Position numbers and translations under genes: made by a program
Shown: piece after piece, positions 13,262 to 21,974 of the stretch
How positions within the stretch are numbered: position 1 is the first letter of the stretch
Layout of the letters: each line of letters starts with the position of its first letter
Assembly: GCF_017872975.1 (NCBI RefSeq)
Contig: NZ_JAGGJP010000009.1
Span: 62,001 to 126,000 of the forward strand
Direction of reading: 5' to 3'
Source: Rubellimicrobium aerolatum
GTDB taxonomy: Bacteria; Pseudomonadota; Alphaproteobacteria; Rhodobacterales; Rhodobacteraceae
DNA length: 64,000 nucleotides
The notes under the pieces: model-generated
Databases searched by the model: none
Seen by the model: only the letters and a program-made list of their open reading frames with translations
Told to the model about the DNA's origin: nothing

Positions 13262-13431
13262 CTAGCCTGCCGCCACCACCGACTGCTGCACCACGAAGGT
13301 CTCCCGCCACGCCACCTGCGTCTCCCCGCTCCGGGTGACGCGCAGCTCGGCCGTAGCCGAGGGCGGGGCGTCTCCCCGCCCGTGGCGGCCTGGAGCGCGG
13401 CGAGGAGGTCGGGGGTGGTCTGGATGGTCAT
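13262..13431 (-). pseudogene. frameshifted small phage gene
   Basis: From an ATG at 13431 the first 23 codons read well (TIQTTPDLLAALQAATGG). Coding-like sequence then continues one frame away (ELRVTRSGETQVAWRETFVV, then a stop at 13262). The joined product would be about 56 aa. The length is not a multiple of three, so a single-base indel or a frameshift is needed. It is probably a decayed small tail-associated gene at the prophage edge. Confidence 0.35.
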
Positions 13432-13539
13432 GGGGGCCTCGGGGGCGATGGCGGGGCTGACGATGCCGAGCCTGTTAACGAAGTCTTAAGGTCAGGGCGG
13501 CTAGCAGGGGCGCTAGAGCGTCATGCAAGGGACGTGCGC

Positions 13540-13734
13540 ATGGTGGACTGGGAGGATGAGCACACGGAGGCCCCATCCTGGGCCGAGTTGCGAGCCCAGT
13601 GGGTCACAGTGGTCATCCTCGTCCTCGCCATCCTCCTGATCGCGGCGCTGGGGCAGACCTACGCCCCACCCCAGCCCGACCCGATAGCCCCACCGATCAC
13701 GGCACATCGAACGTCTGGATCTGGCCGATCTTGA
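13540..13734 (+). CDS. small single-span membrane protein
   Basis: A 64-aa ORF with an acidic N-terminus (VDWEDEHTEAPSW) and one strong membrane span (VTVVILVLAILLIAALG). An AAGGGA ribosome site lies about 8 bp upstream of the ATG. The C-terminal 12 codons overlap the end of the tail fibre gene on the other strand. No family recognised. A single-span peptide near a prophage end could be a lysogenic conversion or exclusion factor, but that is inference. Confidence 0.5.
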   Translation: MVDWEDEHTEAPSWAELRAQWVTVVILVLAILLIAALGQTYAPPQPDPIAPPITAHRTSGSGRS

Positions 13735-15694
13735 TCGTCAGCGTGTCGCTGTCCTGCGCCGCCGTCCCGAACAGGAGCCCCAGGACGAAACCGACGCTGC
13801 TGCCCCCGGCTGCGCCCAGGACATGGGCGCTGGACTCCAGCCAAAGGTCGTGAGGCATGGTGCCGTCATGCTTGAGCACGGATGCCCAACTTGGCCCCGG
13901 CGCGATCAGGGTCGTGGGGTTGCTGGAGTCGGTCTGGGAGGCGAGCATGTAGGCGCGGCCCTGCGACATATCCCCGAACTGGTTGGTGTTGCCGACGCTG
14001 CCCCACAGGGCATAGGGGATTGCCGTGCTTCCGACGATGACGCGCGCCCGCCCGCTCACTTTGCGCCCCTCGGCCAACGGGAACCCGCTGACGAGGTTGA
14101 AGGCGAGCATGTTGCCGTTGGCCGGCACCAGGCTCGCCGCCGAGATGGTGAACACCTGGAACGTCTCGCCGTCGATCACCTCCTGCGCGGCGATGGTTGT
14201 GGAGGAAGCTCCGGACAGTTGCGCGTTCCAGCCATCGGCAACGACGCCGGTAAGCCGGGTCTTGGTGCCGCCCGTCCCCGACATCGCGCCGATCAGGCTG
14301 TCGGGTGTGCGCGCCGGATAGGGACGCGGCTTGCAGAACTTGCGGAGCGCGGGCAGGACCGCCTCCCGCCCCGCCACCATGGCCCCCTTGGTGGTGTAGT
14401 GCGTCTGGTCCGAGCGCGTGACCCAACCATAAGGGTCCGCGATAGAGGAGGCGGGGTCCGTCAGGCAGTCGTAGTTCCGCACGACCCCGACGGTCGCCTC
14501 GTTCTGGGCCGCCCAGGCCTCCAGCCAAGCGTTGTAGTCGCGGATCACGGCGCGGTTGTTGGAGGTGGAGGTCCATGCCGACCGATTCCACATCTTGCTG
14601 ACCAGCACCGCCTTGGCCCCGGCGGCGAGGAGCTTGCCCACGTCCTCGATGGTCCAGGCGATGAGGTCGGACGCCAGCGAGGTGGTGGAGCCGATGTCGT
14701 TGCGCCCGACCTCATACCACGCGAGCCAATTCGGCTCGGCCGCCATCTCGGCGGCAAGGGCGGTGATCTGCGCGGCGTAGTCGGCGCGGATGGCCCCCGC
14801 GACGGCCTGGTTGTCGCCGCTCACGTAGTCGCCGGTGGCCTCCGACCGGACCCGGATCTCCGCGATGCGCTCGCTCATCAGTGCCCAGGTTAGGGGGCCT
14901 ACGGCGCTGTCGCCCTGCCGATACGGCGTGGTGCCGCTGCCGACCGCCCCATAGGTGGTGTGAGCCATGGTGCTCGGCCCGATCAGGCCGATGCGCGGGA
15001 AGTCCAGCCGGGTGTCGGCTGTGGCCGTGGGCGTCCGCGTCTTGGCGGACGACAGGGGCGCGTCGCCCACGGCGTTGCCGACCCCCACCTGCACGGACGC
15101 GGCCTCGCCCGCCAGCACGGGGATCGGGTAGGTCCACGGCAAGGCCGGGAGCGGGCTCGGAAACGCGGCCGTCTGCACGGCCCCGGCCCCGATCCGCCAG
15201 CGGAGCGAGAGCAGCCCCGAGCCGCCGTCGTCGGGCCACGCGAGGATCGTGATCCCCAGCGTGTTGCCGCCGGGCGAGGGCACGTCCACGAGGTCCCAAT
15301 CCCCGGCCGCAAGCTGCGCGGGCGCGGCGGCCGAGGAGGGCACCACGCGGGCGGCGGAGGCTGCGCCCTCCAGGCGCAACTCGATCTCGTCGCCGGTCGC
15401 GAGGAACCCCGCCGCGCGCCCTGCCACGAAGGCGCTGTCGCCCGTCGAGAGCGTGAGGCGCCCCGCCAGGGTCTCCCCCGTGCGGTTGCCCCCAGTGTCG
15501 CGGGCGATCTTGTAGACGTTGGTGCGGGACATGGGCGGGATTCCTGTGACGGTGCCGTCGGCGGCAAGGCTGACGGAGGATGGGATAGGCGGCAGGGCCG
15601 CCAAGACGCCGCTTGGCAGCAGGAGCCAGACTGCCGTAGAGGCCCCTCCCCGCCAGAGCGGCAGGGTGGTCAGGCCGAGGCCGAGCGACAGCAT
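13697..15694 (-). CDS. phage tail fibre protein with SGNH/GDSL hydrolase domain
   Basis: A 665-aa last gene of the late operon. After a hydrophobic N-terminus and beta-rich repeats there is an SGNH hydrolase domain: block I is GLIGPSTMAH (the usual GDS is replaced by GPS), block III is GRNDIG, and block V is SDQTHYTTKG with its Asp and His. The C-terminus is a beta-rich carbohydrate-binding-like module. SGNH domains in tail fibres usually deacetylate or de-esterify host surface glycans during adsorption. The GDS-to-GPS variant leaves activity uncertain. It starts 4 bp after the spike base gene. Confidence 0.75.
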   Translation of the reverse strand: MLSLGLGLTTLPLWRGGASTAVWLLLPSGVLAALPPIPSSVSLAADGTVTGIPPMSRTNVYKIARDTGGNRTGETLAGRLTLSTGDSAFVAGRAAGFLATGDEIELRLEGAASAARVVPSSAAAPAQLAAGDWDLVDVPSPGGNTLGITILAWPDDGGSGLLSLRWRIGAGAVQTAAFPSPLPALPWTYPIPVLAGEAASVQVGVGNAVGDAPLSSAKTRTPTATADTRLDFPRIGLIGPSTMAHTTYGAVGSGTTPYRQGDSAVGPLTWALMSERIAEIRVRSEATGDYVSGDNQAVAGAIRADYAAQITALAAEMAAEPNWLAWYEVGRNDIGSTTSLASDLIAWTIEDVGKLLAAGAKAVLVSKMWNRSAWTSTSNNRAVIRDYNAWLEAWAAQNEATVGVVRNYDCLTDPASSIADPYGWVTRSDQTHYTTKGAMVAGREAVLPALRKFCKPRPYPARTPDSLIGAMSGTGGTKTRLTGVVADGWNAQLSGASSTTIAAQEVIDGETFQVFTISAASLVPANGNMLAFNLVSGFPLAEGRKVSGRARVIVGSTAIPYALWGSVGNTNQFGDMSQGRAYMLASQTDSSNPTTLIAPGPSWASVLKHDGTMPHDLWLESSAHVLGAAGGSSVGFVLGLLFGTAAQDSDTLTIKIGQIQTFDVP

Positions 15695-15697
15695 GGA

Positions 15698-15955
15698 TCA
15701 GTCCCACCCGTAGACGGTGGCGGTGGTCCCGGTCGCCAGCACCTTGACGGCACGGAAGGGTAGGACCTGGCCCGCCTGGACCGCGTAGGTCAGCTGGACG
15801 CCATCGATGTCCTCGATCACGACATCGCCCGCCATCTGGCACCAGAGCGCCCGGGGCCGGGGGCTGATGGGCAGGCTGTCGGAGGGCATGATCGGCCGGT
15901 GCCGGTCGCCGGGGCTGCCCAATCCGCGCTGGTGGGCCTTGAAATTGTCCGCCAT
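15698..15955 (-). CDS. spike base protein, RCAP_Rcc01079 family
   Basis: An 85-aa protein. The mid region MPSDSLPISPRPRALWC and the tail QAGQVLPFRAVKVLATGTTA match the small spike base protein known from the Rhodobacter capsulatus gene transfer agent and many Rhodobacterales phages. It would sit at the base of the head or tail spike. It lies between the lysis genes and the fibre gene. Confidence 0.75.
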   Translation of the reverse strand: MADNFKAHQRGLGSPGDRHRPIMPSDSLPISPRPRALWCQMAGDVVIEDIDGVQLTYAVQAGQVLPFRAVKVLATGTTATVYGWD

Positions 15956-16024
15956 GGGATGGCTCCTTGTTCAGGGGGTGAGGCGTCGGCCGCCGCGTGT
16001 GAGGCCGACAGGATCACGGGGATC

Positions 16025-16117
16025 TCAGATGAGGCGCATGGCCCAGCACCAGGCCGCGACCAGCGCCGCGTCGGCGAGGAGATGCGCCACGAGAATGACG
16101 CAGGCTCGGCGGAGCAT
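16025..16117 (-). CDS. 30-residue hydrophobic peptide
   Basis: The ATG overlaps the stop of the holin-like gene (ATGA) and the product is nearly all one membrane span (ACVILVAHLLADAALVAAWC). Position and coupling suggest an accessory lysis peptide. It is short enough that expression is unproven. Confidence 0.45.
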   Translation of the reverse strand: MLRRACVILVAHLLADAALVAAWCWAMRLI

Positions 16118-16338
16118 CAGGTCGCGCCGCCGAGCCGCTTGGCGATCCGGCGCCAGAGCAGCGCGAGCGCCAGCACGAGGGCGGCGATGATCACCTGGGC
16201 GGCGTCGTCCACGCGGATGGTGACGACGCCCGAGACGGGGTCCAGCGCCGCGAGCCCCGCCCGGGCGAGCCAGCCGGCGAGGAGCAGCAGGAGGTAGCGG
16301 ACGGCCAGCGCGAGCGGGCCGACGAGGAGGTCGGTCAT
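16117..16338 (-). CDS. holin-like membrane protein
   Basis: A 73-aa protein with two hydrophobic segments (LALAVRYLLLLLAGWLARAG and VIIAALVLALALLW) and a basic C-terminus (RRIAKRLGG). The size, topology and place next to the muramidase gene fit a class II-like holin that releases endolysin. The sequence family was not recognised, so the call rests on context. Confidence 0.6.
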   Translation of the reverse strand: MTDLLVGPLALAVRYLLLLLAGWLARAGLAALDPVSGVVTIRVDDAAQVIIAALVLALALLWRRIAKRLGGAT

Positions 16339-16445
16339 GGTGATGATCCTGATGTTGGACGGTAGTTAGACGAGGGGGGCCACGACGCGGAAACCAAACC
16401 GCCGCGGTTTCGGAAACCGTGACACCCATTTCCGGCGAGGGCGGC

Positions 16446-17177
16446 TCACTCCGCCCCGACCAGGTCGCGGATGCGCGCGACCACGGTCTCGGCGGGCGGC
16501 GGCGGGGCCTGCTCCAGGAGGGCGATCACCCGATCGAGCACCTGCTCGGGCGTGTCGAGATCGGGCGTCCAGGGCGTGTCGGGCTTGGTCTGCCACCAGG
16601 CGTAGGCCTTGGCGAGCCTGGTGTGGTAGGCGTTGGCCCGGTAGCCCGCGCCGTTGTAGACGCGGGCGAACCCGGCCCAATCGCGGGCCCGCAGCTCGTC
16701 GTCGATCCCCTTGGCCGCGATGAAGCCGACCATCGCCTCCACGTGGTGCTCCTCGTCCTCCATCATCGCCGCGACCATGTCCTCGACGCTGGCGAAGCCG
16801 GCGCTGATGGCGTTGTCGCCGAGGATCTGCCCGCGCCCCCAGGACGCCGAGCGGAGCGCGGCCGAGCTGCTGATCCGCTGCGCCGCGAGGAGGCGCGGGT
16901 AGCTGTCCTTGGGATAGGGCCTGGTCCCCCACTTGGGATAGGCCAGCCCCTGCCGCACGGCCTCGTCCCGGGCCGCCCCGGGGCCGAGCAGCCGCCAGAA
17001 GATGTGCGGCTCGAAGAGCATCCTCGGCCGGCCCTGCGCGTCGAAGCCGCTCCCGGGGGCCTCCACGTCGAGCACGGCGTGGATGAGGTCCTCCTCCAGG
17101 TCGAGCCGGTGGCCGATCCGGGGGATGTCGATGTCGTCCAGCCGGCGGGCCGCGCCGGCGAAGGCGGTGATGGTCAT
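16446..17177 (-). CDS. N-acetylmuramidase domain endolysin
   Basis: A 243-aa protein of the N-acetylmuramidase (DUF3380-type) family, which cleaves the peptidoglycan glycan backbone at lysis. Visible family features: RPRMLFEPHIFWRLL, the SASWGRGQILGDNA motif, EHHVEAMVGFI and the FARVYNGAGYRANAYHTRLA segment. An N-terminal region of about 35 aa precedes the domain; no signal peptide is seen, so export depends on the holin. It stands between two membrane-protein genes in the lysis cassette. Confidence 0.88.
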   Translation of the reverse strand: MTITAFAGAARRLDDIDIPRIGHRLDLEEDLIHAVLDVEAPGSGFDAQGRPRMLFEPHIFWRLLGPGAARDEAVRQGLAYPKWGTRPYPKDSYPRLLAAQRISSSAALRSASWGRGQILGDNAISAGFASVEDMVAAMMEDEEHHVEAMVGFIAAKGIDDELRARDWAGFARVYNGAGYRANAYHTRLAKAYAWWQTKPDTPWTPDLDTPEQVLDRVIALLEQAPPPPAETVVARIRDLVGAE

Positions 17178-17205
17178 GGCGATGTCCTTGCGGGAAAGGG
17201 TCGGT

Positions 17206-17475
17206 CTAGGAGCCGGCGCGCGGGCGCACGGCGTCGCGGACCTCGCGGACCATGTCCGTGAGGCCCCGGAGCTCGGTGACGATGGCGATGTTGCCCTGCT
17301 CGACGCCCCGGATGCGATGGTCGTGCCGGTCGCGGTGGGTCTGGAGCTCGGTCACCTTCTCGGCCGTCCGCTCCTGGGCGGAGGCCAGATGGCTCAGACG
17401 CCACACGACACCGACCAGGGCGATGCCGAGGGGGATGAGGTTGCCCACGTTGAGGCTCATGTCGACGGCAGCCAT
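17206..17475 (-). CDS. small membrane-anchored coiled-coil protein of the lysis cassette
   Basis: An 89-aa protein with an N-terminal membrane span (NLIPLGIALVGVVWRL) followed by a helical, charged coiled-coil (SAQERTAEKVTELQTH and onwards). This is the Rz/i-spanin-like or holin-accessory topology often found next to endolysin genes. No sequence family recognised. It lies 28 bp upstream of the muramidase gene. Confidence 0.6.
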   Translation of the reverse strand: MAAVDMSLNVGNLIPLGIALVGVVWRLSHLASAQERTAEKVTELQTHRDRHDHRIRGVEQGNIAIVTELRGLTDMVREVRDAVRPRAGS

Positions 17476-17623
17476 GTCACTGTCCTGTGGCGAGAGGAGA
17501 CCGCCCCGGTTGCTCCGGGGTCGGCGGGGGAGGATGTCGGCGTCGTCAGTCCCGCCAGGCGGCGTCCTGGCCCTCGTCGGGCTCGACGCTGTCGGCGAGG
17601 TGGCCGGGGTCGAGCCATGTGGC

Positions 17624-18274
17624 TCAGCCCGGCGGGTAGGTGGCGGTGAGGGCGTCGAGGGCGGCCGCGTAGGCGGCGAGCGCCGCCGCGATCGCCGCCT
17701 CGTCCTGGGCCGCGGCGAGGGCGTCGTCGGCCCGGTAGCGCGCGGCGTCGAGGGCGGCCGCCAGCCCCGTCCAGACGCCCGCGCGGTACGCGATCACCTG
17801 GGCGGCCTGCCAGTAGCTCCCGGCCCGGCCGGCGCGCAGCTCGCTCGCCAGGAGCGGGTAGACCTCCGCGTCCTCCGGGGCGGGCGCGTCGGCGGAGGCG
17901 GCGAGGTAGGCCAGGGCCTGCAGGCGCTTGTGCTCGTAGACCAGCGTCTGGCCGGGCAGGTCGGTGAGGTAGAGCCGCTGGACGTGGGCGGCCGCCTCCA
18001 GCACCTGGGCGCGCGCCTCGCGCCGGCCCGCCTCCAGCGCCCGCGCCGCGACGGCGGCGGCCGTGGGCTCGGGCTCGGGTGGGGGCAGGTCGGCGCGGGG
18101 GACCCAGACGCCGTTCACGCAGCGGCTGGCCCAGACCTCCTCGCGGCTCATCGCCTCAGGGACCCAGACCACGTCGGCGTCGGGGAGGTCGGCGGCCGAG
18201 GCCGAGGCCGGCAGGGTGCCCAGGCGCACGGGGGCGCCGGTGGGATCGAGGATGGCCCAGCGGATCAGGCTCAT
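17624..18274 (-). CDS. phage tail-associated protein, unknown function
   Basis: A 216-aa protein with a beta-rich N-terminus (IRWAILDPTGAPVRLGTLP) and a long Ala-rich helical C-terminal half. Its ATG overlaps the stop of the tail tip gene (ATGA). It may be a tail fibre assembly or tip accessory protein by position. After its TGA stop the same frame stays open for 25 more codons, almost all ending in G or C (17546-17623), before a second TGA. That suggests either stop readthrough or a recent nonsense truncation. Confidence 0.65.
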   Translation of the reverse strand: MSLIRWAILDPTGAPVRLGTLPASASAADLPDADVVWVPEAMSREEVWASRCVNGVWVPRADLPPPEPEPTAAAVAARALEAGRREARAQVLEAAAHVQRLYLTDLPGQTLVYEHKRLQALAYLAASADAPAPEDAEVYPLLASELRAGRAGSYWQAAQVIAYRAGVWTGLAAALDAARYRADDALAAAQDEAAIAAALAAYAAALDALTATYPPG

Positions 18275-21200
18275 ACGGTGGTCCTCGCGATGTTGAAGCG
18301 GGGGTTGCGGACCACGACGGCGCCGCCGTTGCCGCCGCCGCGCCGCAGCAGGCGCATCTGCAGGGAGTTGGTGGTGGAGGCGGCGACGACGGCCGTGGCC
18401 ATGCCACCCCGGTAGACCACGTCGTTCTCGATGCGCTGGACGAGGGCGTTGATCCACTCGGTCTGGTCCACCTGCCGGTACTGGCCCAACACCTCCGTCC
18501 AGGCGCCGCTGGTGGCGCCCGCCCGCTGGCGCCATGTCCAGCCCAAGAGGAAGATCTGCCCGCGCTCGACATTGGTGCCGCCCGCGAGCTGGAACAGGTC
18601 CCCGCATTGCGACCACGAGGTCGCCGACCCTTCGGTGAACTCGTCGTTGCGCTCGTCGCTCCATTCGTCCGACACCGCGCCCCAGCCGGAGAAGCTGCCC
18701 CGCACGATGAGCTTGTTGAAGGTCGCGGCTCCGCTCTTGGCGATGCGCCAGCCCGCCGAGGCGGAGTAGTTGTCCGACTGGAGCGCGCCCTTGAAGATGG
18801 CGAGCCCCTCCGCCGCGAAGGTGTCGGTGTCGACGTGGTTGGCGCGGACGGCGCCGTCCACGATCATCTCCGCCTCGTTGGCGCGCCGCATCGCGAAGCG
18901 CTCCATCAGGATGGTGCGCTGGTAGGGCTGGGCGCCCAGGATCACCACCTGCAGCGCCGCCCATCGGGCGCTCGCGGGCGCCTGGACCTTCGCGACCTGC
19001 GTCACGAAGTCGCCGTTCGGGAGCCCCACGTTCTCCCAGCCGCCCGTGCCGATCGCCGGGCCGTTCAGCTGGGCATACCACACCACCCGGGCGTAGGCGC
19101 CCGAGGCCATGGCCCCGCCGACCGTGCGCCAGCGCACCTCGAGCCAATACCACTTGCCGCCCTGCACCGACCGCCGGTCGGCGGCGTTGGACTCCGCTTG
19201 GCTATGGGTCGCGTTGTTGCCCGTCGCGCGCACGAAGCGCAGGCAGGACGTCCCGGCGTCCGGGTTGCCGTCCGGCATCACGTCCATCCAGTCGCGGTTG
19301 AACCGCGAGTCGTTGGTCCCCAGCCCGCTGAAGTCCGACCACTCGGGGAACAGCGTCTCGGTGTCCGCCAGCAGCAGGTGCTTGGCCCGGATGGCGCGGG
19401 CGGCGAGCTGGTCGGCCCCGATGGCGGCCGCTCCGATCTGGATCGCCGTCAGCTTGCCCACGACCTGATCGGCCGCCACCTGCGCCGTCCAGGCCCCGCC
19501 GGTGTAGCGGTGGATCTGGCCCCCGAACACGGCGAGCCGGCCCTCGAAGAGGCCCTCCGTGGGCAGCGCCGTGACGATGCGGGGCACCGAGATGCCGGCC
19601 GCGAAGGCGGTCTCGTCCAGCGCGCCCGCCAGCGCCAGCGCCATGTCGATGTCGGCCGAGGTCAGCTTGACCTGGTCGAGCGTGACCGTCGCCCACCCCG
19701 TCCAGGCGGTGGCGTCGCCGCGCGCGCGCACCTCGTAGGTCCCGCCCGCCACCAGCCCGTCCGAGGCGATGGCCTCGCCGGCCGCGACGTTGGCGGTGGT
19801 GCCGCCGGGCGCGGGCGCGCCCGTGGCCTGGACGCGGATCTCCCAGGTGACCGCCCGCACCCCGGTCAGCGCCGTGGACCAGCCGATCCGGATCGCCGCC
19901 CGCCGGGCCGTCCCCGCCGCGTCCGTCAGGATGAGCGGCTCGGCCACGAAGCCCGGCAGGGGCTCCAGCTCGGGCACCACCCGCGTGGCCGAGGGCGCGA
20001 CGGCGGGCAGCAGCTCGCCCGCGTCCCAGTCGTAGTCGGCCGGGTCCACCTCGCGCAGGGCCAGCGTCACGGCCAGCGTCGCGGGCTCCATCGCCACTTC
20101 CGCGACCTCGAAGAGCTTGGCCTCGTAGCCGTTGCGCTGGCTCGTCCAGGCGATCACGTCGAGGGGCAGCAGATGCGAGTACTCGGGCGGCAGGGTGATC
20201 GTGTGCCGCCGCATCCGCCGCGCATCGCGCAGGTAGAGCCGCTGGAGGCGCTGGACCTGGCCGCCGTCGTAGACGGCCGGCAGCGCGAGGTCGGCCACCA
20301 GCCGCTCGCCGTCCTCGGCCTCGGCGTCCGCGTCCACGCGCAGGGGCGCCTCGGTCGAGGCCCAGCCCTGGGCGGGCGCGGGGTGGGTGGCGCGCACGGC
20401 GTTGTAGACGTCCGCCACGCCCCGGTGCGGCTCGTAGTCCTGGGGCCGGCTGACCACGATGTCGTCGTCGGTGAGATAGGCCACCGGCAGCCCCGGCGGG
20501 CCCGAGCGCACGACCCAGGTGCCGCCGCAGTCGGCGATGGCCCCGGCGCAGGCCTTGAGGAGCTCGTCGATGATCGCGAAGGGCTCGTCGCCCCCGGTCT
20601 CGGCGGTGGCGAGGCGCGCCTCGATCCCGGCGCGGTAGCGCGCGGCCCCGTCCACCAGCTCGTCGCAATGGTCGGCCGCGGCCACCCAGGGACCTTGCGG
20701 CAGGTCCGCCACCTCCACGCCCAGGCCCCAGCTCGTGCCGTCGGCGAGGGGCAGCCCCCGCAGGATGGCGGCCACCAGGGTGACGGGGTTGTTGCTGTAG
20801 GCCCAGGTGGCGGGGTCGGCGAGCCGCTGCGGGCCCGCGCCGCCCTCCGAGCCGTCGAGCCGGCGGTCCCAGACCCGCGCGCCCTCCAGGTCGTAGAGCA
20901 CCTGCGGTTCGCCGCGATGAAGGTCGGGGTCGTAGCGGTGCATCCAGACCCCGTAGGCCACGCCGCGCCCCACCATGGAGGCCTGCCAGGGCCGCTCGGC
21001 GTGGCTCCCGAAGCGGTCGAGGAGCAGGGGATCGGCCGCCGCCTGCCGCCCGTCGTGGACGCGCAGGCGGAGCGATTCGGGGTTGGTGCTCCAGGAGGGC
21101 AGCGCGGCCGAGCGGTGCCCGGTGTGGATGTCGCCCGAGAAGTCCGAGGCCCAGAAGCGCTGGCCGTCGACCCACACCGCGCGCACCCGCTCGATCGGGT

Positions 21201-21519
21201 GGTCGCTGATGTCGATCACCGACCAGCGGAAGGCGCGCTTGATGTCGCCCGCCCGGCCCAGGGCGTAGGGGGGCGCGACCAGCACCCCCGCCGTGGCGGT
21301 GCGCCCCAGGATCAGGGTCTGGGGGAGCGTGCCCCCTTCCATGGTCACGTCGGTCGCGATGCCGCCCGCCGAGCCGGCGCGCGACTGGGGGGTGAGCGCG
21401 CGTGCGAGCGAGGAGGCCGCGAGCCCCACCCCCACCTGCACGAGCCCGCCCACGACAACGGCGCTGGCGCCCGTCAGGCCCAGCGAGGCGACGACAAAGG
21501 CTCCGGCGGCCTGCGGCAT
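18271..21519 (-). CDS. tail tip / host-specificity protein
   Basis: A 1082-aa protein at the J position of the tail operon. It starts with a hydrophobic Gly/Ala-rich segment, then a TQ-rich phage tail hub region with EGGTLPQTLILGRT, a middle hub domain, a beta-sandwich region (about residues 570-670, fibronectin-like spacing) and a C-terminal fibre-like region. It should form the distal tail tip that contacts the host. The ATG at 21519 overlaps the stop of the preceding gene; an upstream frame extension is low-complexity and was rejected. Confidence 0.75.
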   Translation of the reverse strand: MPQAAGAFVVASLGLTGASAVVVGGLVQVGVGLAASSLARALTPQSRAGSAGGIATDVTMEGGTLPQTLILGRTATAGVLVAPPYALGRAGDIKRAFRWSVIDISDHPIERVRAVWVDGQRFWASDFSGDIHTGHRSAALPSWSTNPESLRLRVHDGRQAAADPLLLDRFGSHAERPWQASMVGRGVAYGVWMHRYDPDLHRGEPQVLYDLEGARVWDRRLDGSEGGAGPQRLADPATWAYSNNPVTLVAAILRGLPLADGTSWGLGVEVADLPQGPWVAAADHCDELVDGAARYRAGIEARLATAETGGDEPFAIIDELLKACAGAIADCGGTWVVRSGPPGLPVAYLTDDDIVVSRPQDYEPHRGVADVYNAVRATHPAPAQGWASTEAPLRVDADAEAEDGERLVADLALPAVYDGGQVQRLQRLYLRDARRMRRHTITLPPEYSHLLPLDVIAWTSQRNGYEAKLFEVAEVAMEPATLAVTLALREVDPADYDWDAGELLPAVAPSATRVVPELEPLPGFVAEPLILTDAAGTARRAAIRIGWSTALTGVRAVTWEIRVQATGAPAPGGTTANVAAGEAIASDGLVAGGTYEVRARGDATAWTGWATVTLDQVKLTSADIDMALALAGALDETAFAAGISVPRIVTALPTEGLFEGRLAVFGGQIHRYTGGAWTAQVAADQVVGKLTAIQIGAAAIGADQLAARAIRAKHLLLADTETLFPEWSDFSGLGTNDSRFNRDWMDVMPDGNPDAGTSCLRFVRATGNNATHSQAESNAADRRSVQGGKWYWLEVRWRTVGGAMASGAYARVVWYAQLNGPAIGTGGWENVGLPNGDFVTQVAKVQAPASARWAALQVVILGAQPYQRTILMERFAMRRANEAEMIVDGAVRANHVDTDTFAAEGLAIFKGALQSDNYSASAGWRIAKSGAATFNKLIVRGSFSGWGAVSDEWSDERNDEFTEGSATSWSQCGDLFQLAGGTNVERGQIFLLGWTWRQRAGATSGAWTEVLGQYRQVDQTEWINALVQRIENDVVYRGGMATAVVAASTTNSLQMRLLRRGGGNGGAVVVRNPRFNIARTTV

Positions 21520-21974
21520 CAGAGCCCCCCCACGCGGAAGGCGCGGGTCGCGCCGTCGAGGGGGAGGAGCCCCCAGCCCGCCTCGGCCAGCACGTAGGCC
21601 ATGCGCCCTTGCGCGATCCCCAGCGCGTCCTCGGCCATCACCACCACGTCGCCCGGGCGCGCGAGGCCGGGGGCCACCTCGGGCAGGCGCGCCGCGAAGA
21701 CGGCCACGTGGTCCGCGAGCCCCGCCGCCCGCGCCACCCGCAGGCCGCCGGCCCGCGTCCGGTAGCGGCCCCGGAAGGGCGCGCTCAGGTCCTCGCCGGT
21801 CATGGCCTCCACGCAGGCGGCCGTGAACAGCGCGCAGTCCCACGTCCCCCAGGCGAAGGGCCGGCCGCGCGCGGCGGCGAGGACGGCCACCAGCCGCGCC
21901 TGCCAGTCGGGGCGGCGCAGGAGCGGCGCGGCGGCCTCGGGGGAGCTCGCGGGCCGGGTCATGGTGTCGGGCAT
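21519..21974 (-). CDS. DUF6950/NlpC-P60-like tail assembly protein
   Basis: A 151-aa protein. The segment FAWGTWDCALFTAACVEAMTG has the Cys in the WDC context seen in phage NlpC/P60-like proteins, and PGDVVVMAED is the following strand. In siphophages such proteins sit just before the tail tip gene (lambda K position) and may cut peptidoglycan peptides during tail maturation or DNA entry. ATGA overlaps join it to both neighbours. Confidence 0.7.
   Translation of the reverse strand: MPDTMTRPASSPEAAAPLLRRPDWQARLVAVLAAARGRPFAWGTWDCALFTAACVEAMTGEDLSAPFRGRYRTRAGGLRVARAAGLADHVAVFAARLPEVAPGLARPGDVVVMAEDALGIAQGRMAYVLAEAGWGLLPLDGATRAFRVGGL

Noticed and set aside
9830-13540. Search for a copy of the tRNA-Met 3' half as the left attachment site.
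   Set aside because: Only short chance matches were found (such as GGATTTG near 9903). No repeat of useful length is visible by eye, so the left end is left open.
14881-15252. Arg/Pro-rich plus-strand frames across the tail fibre gene.
   Set aside because: Opposite-strand shadows of the fibre gene.
21520-21843. N-terminal extension of the tail tip gene.
   Set aside because: The extra 108 residues are Arg/Gly/Pro-rich and overlap the NlpC-like gene in another frame; the ATG at 21519 is coupled to that gene's stop.
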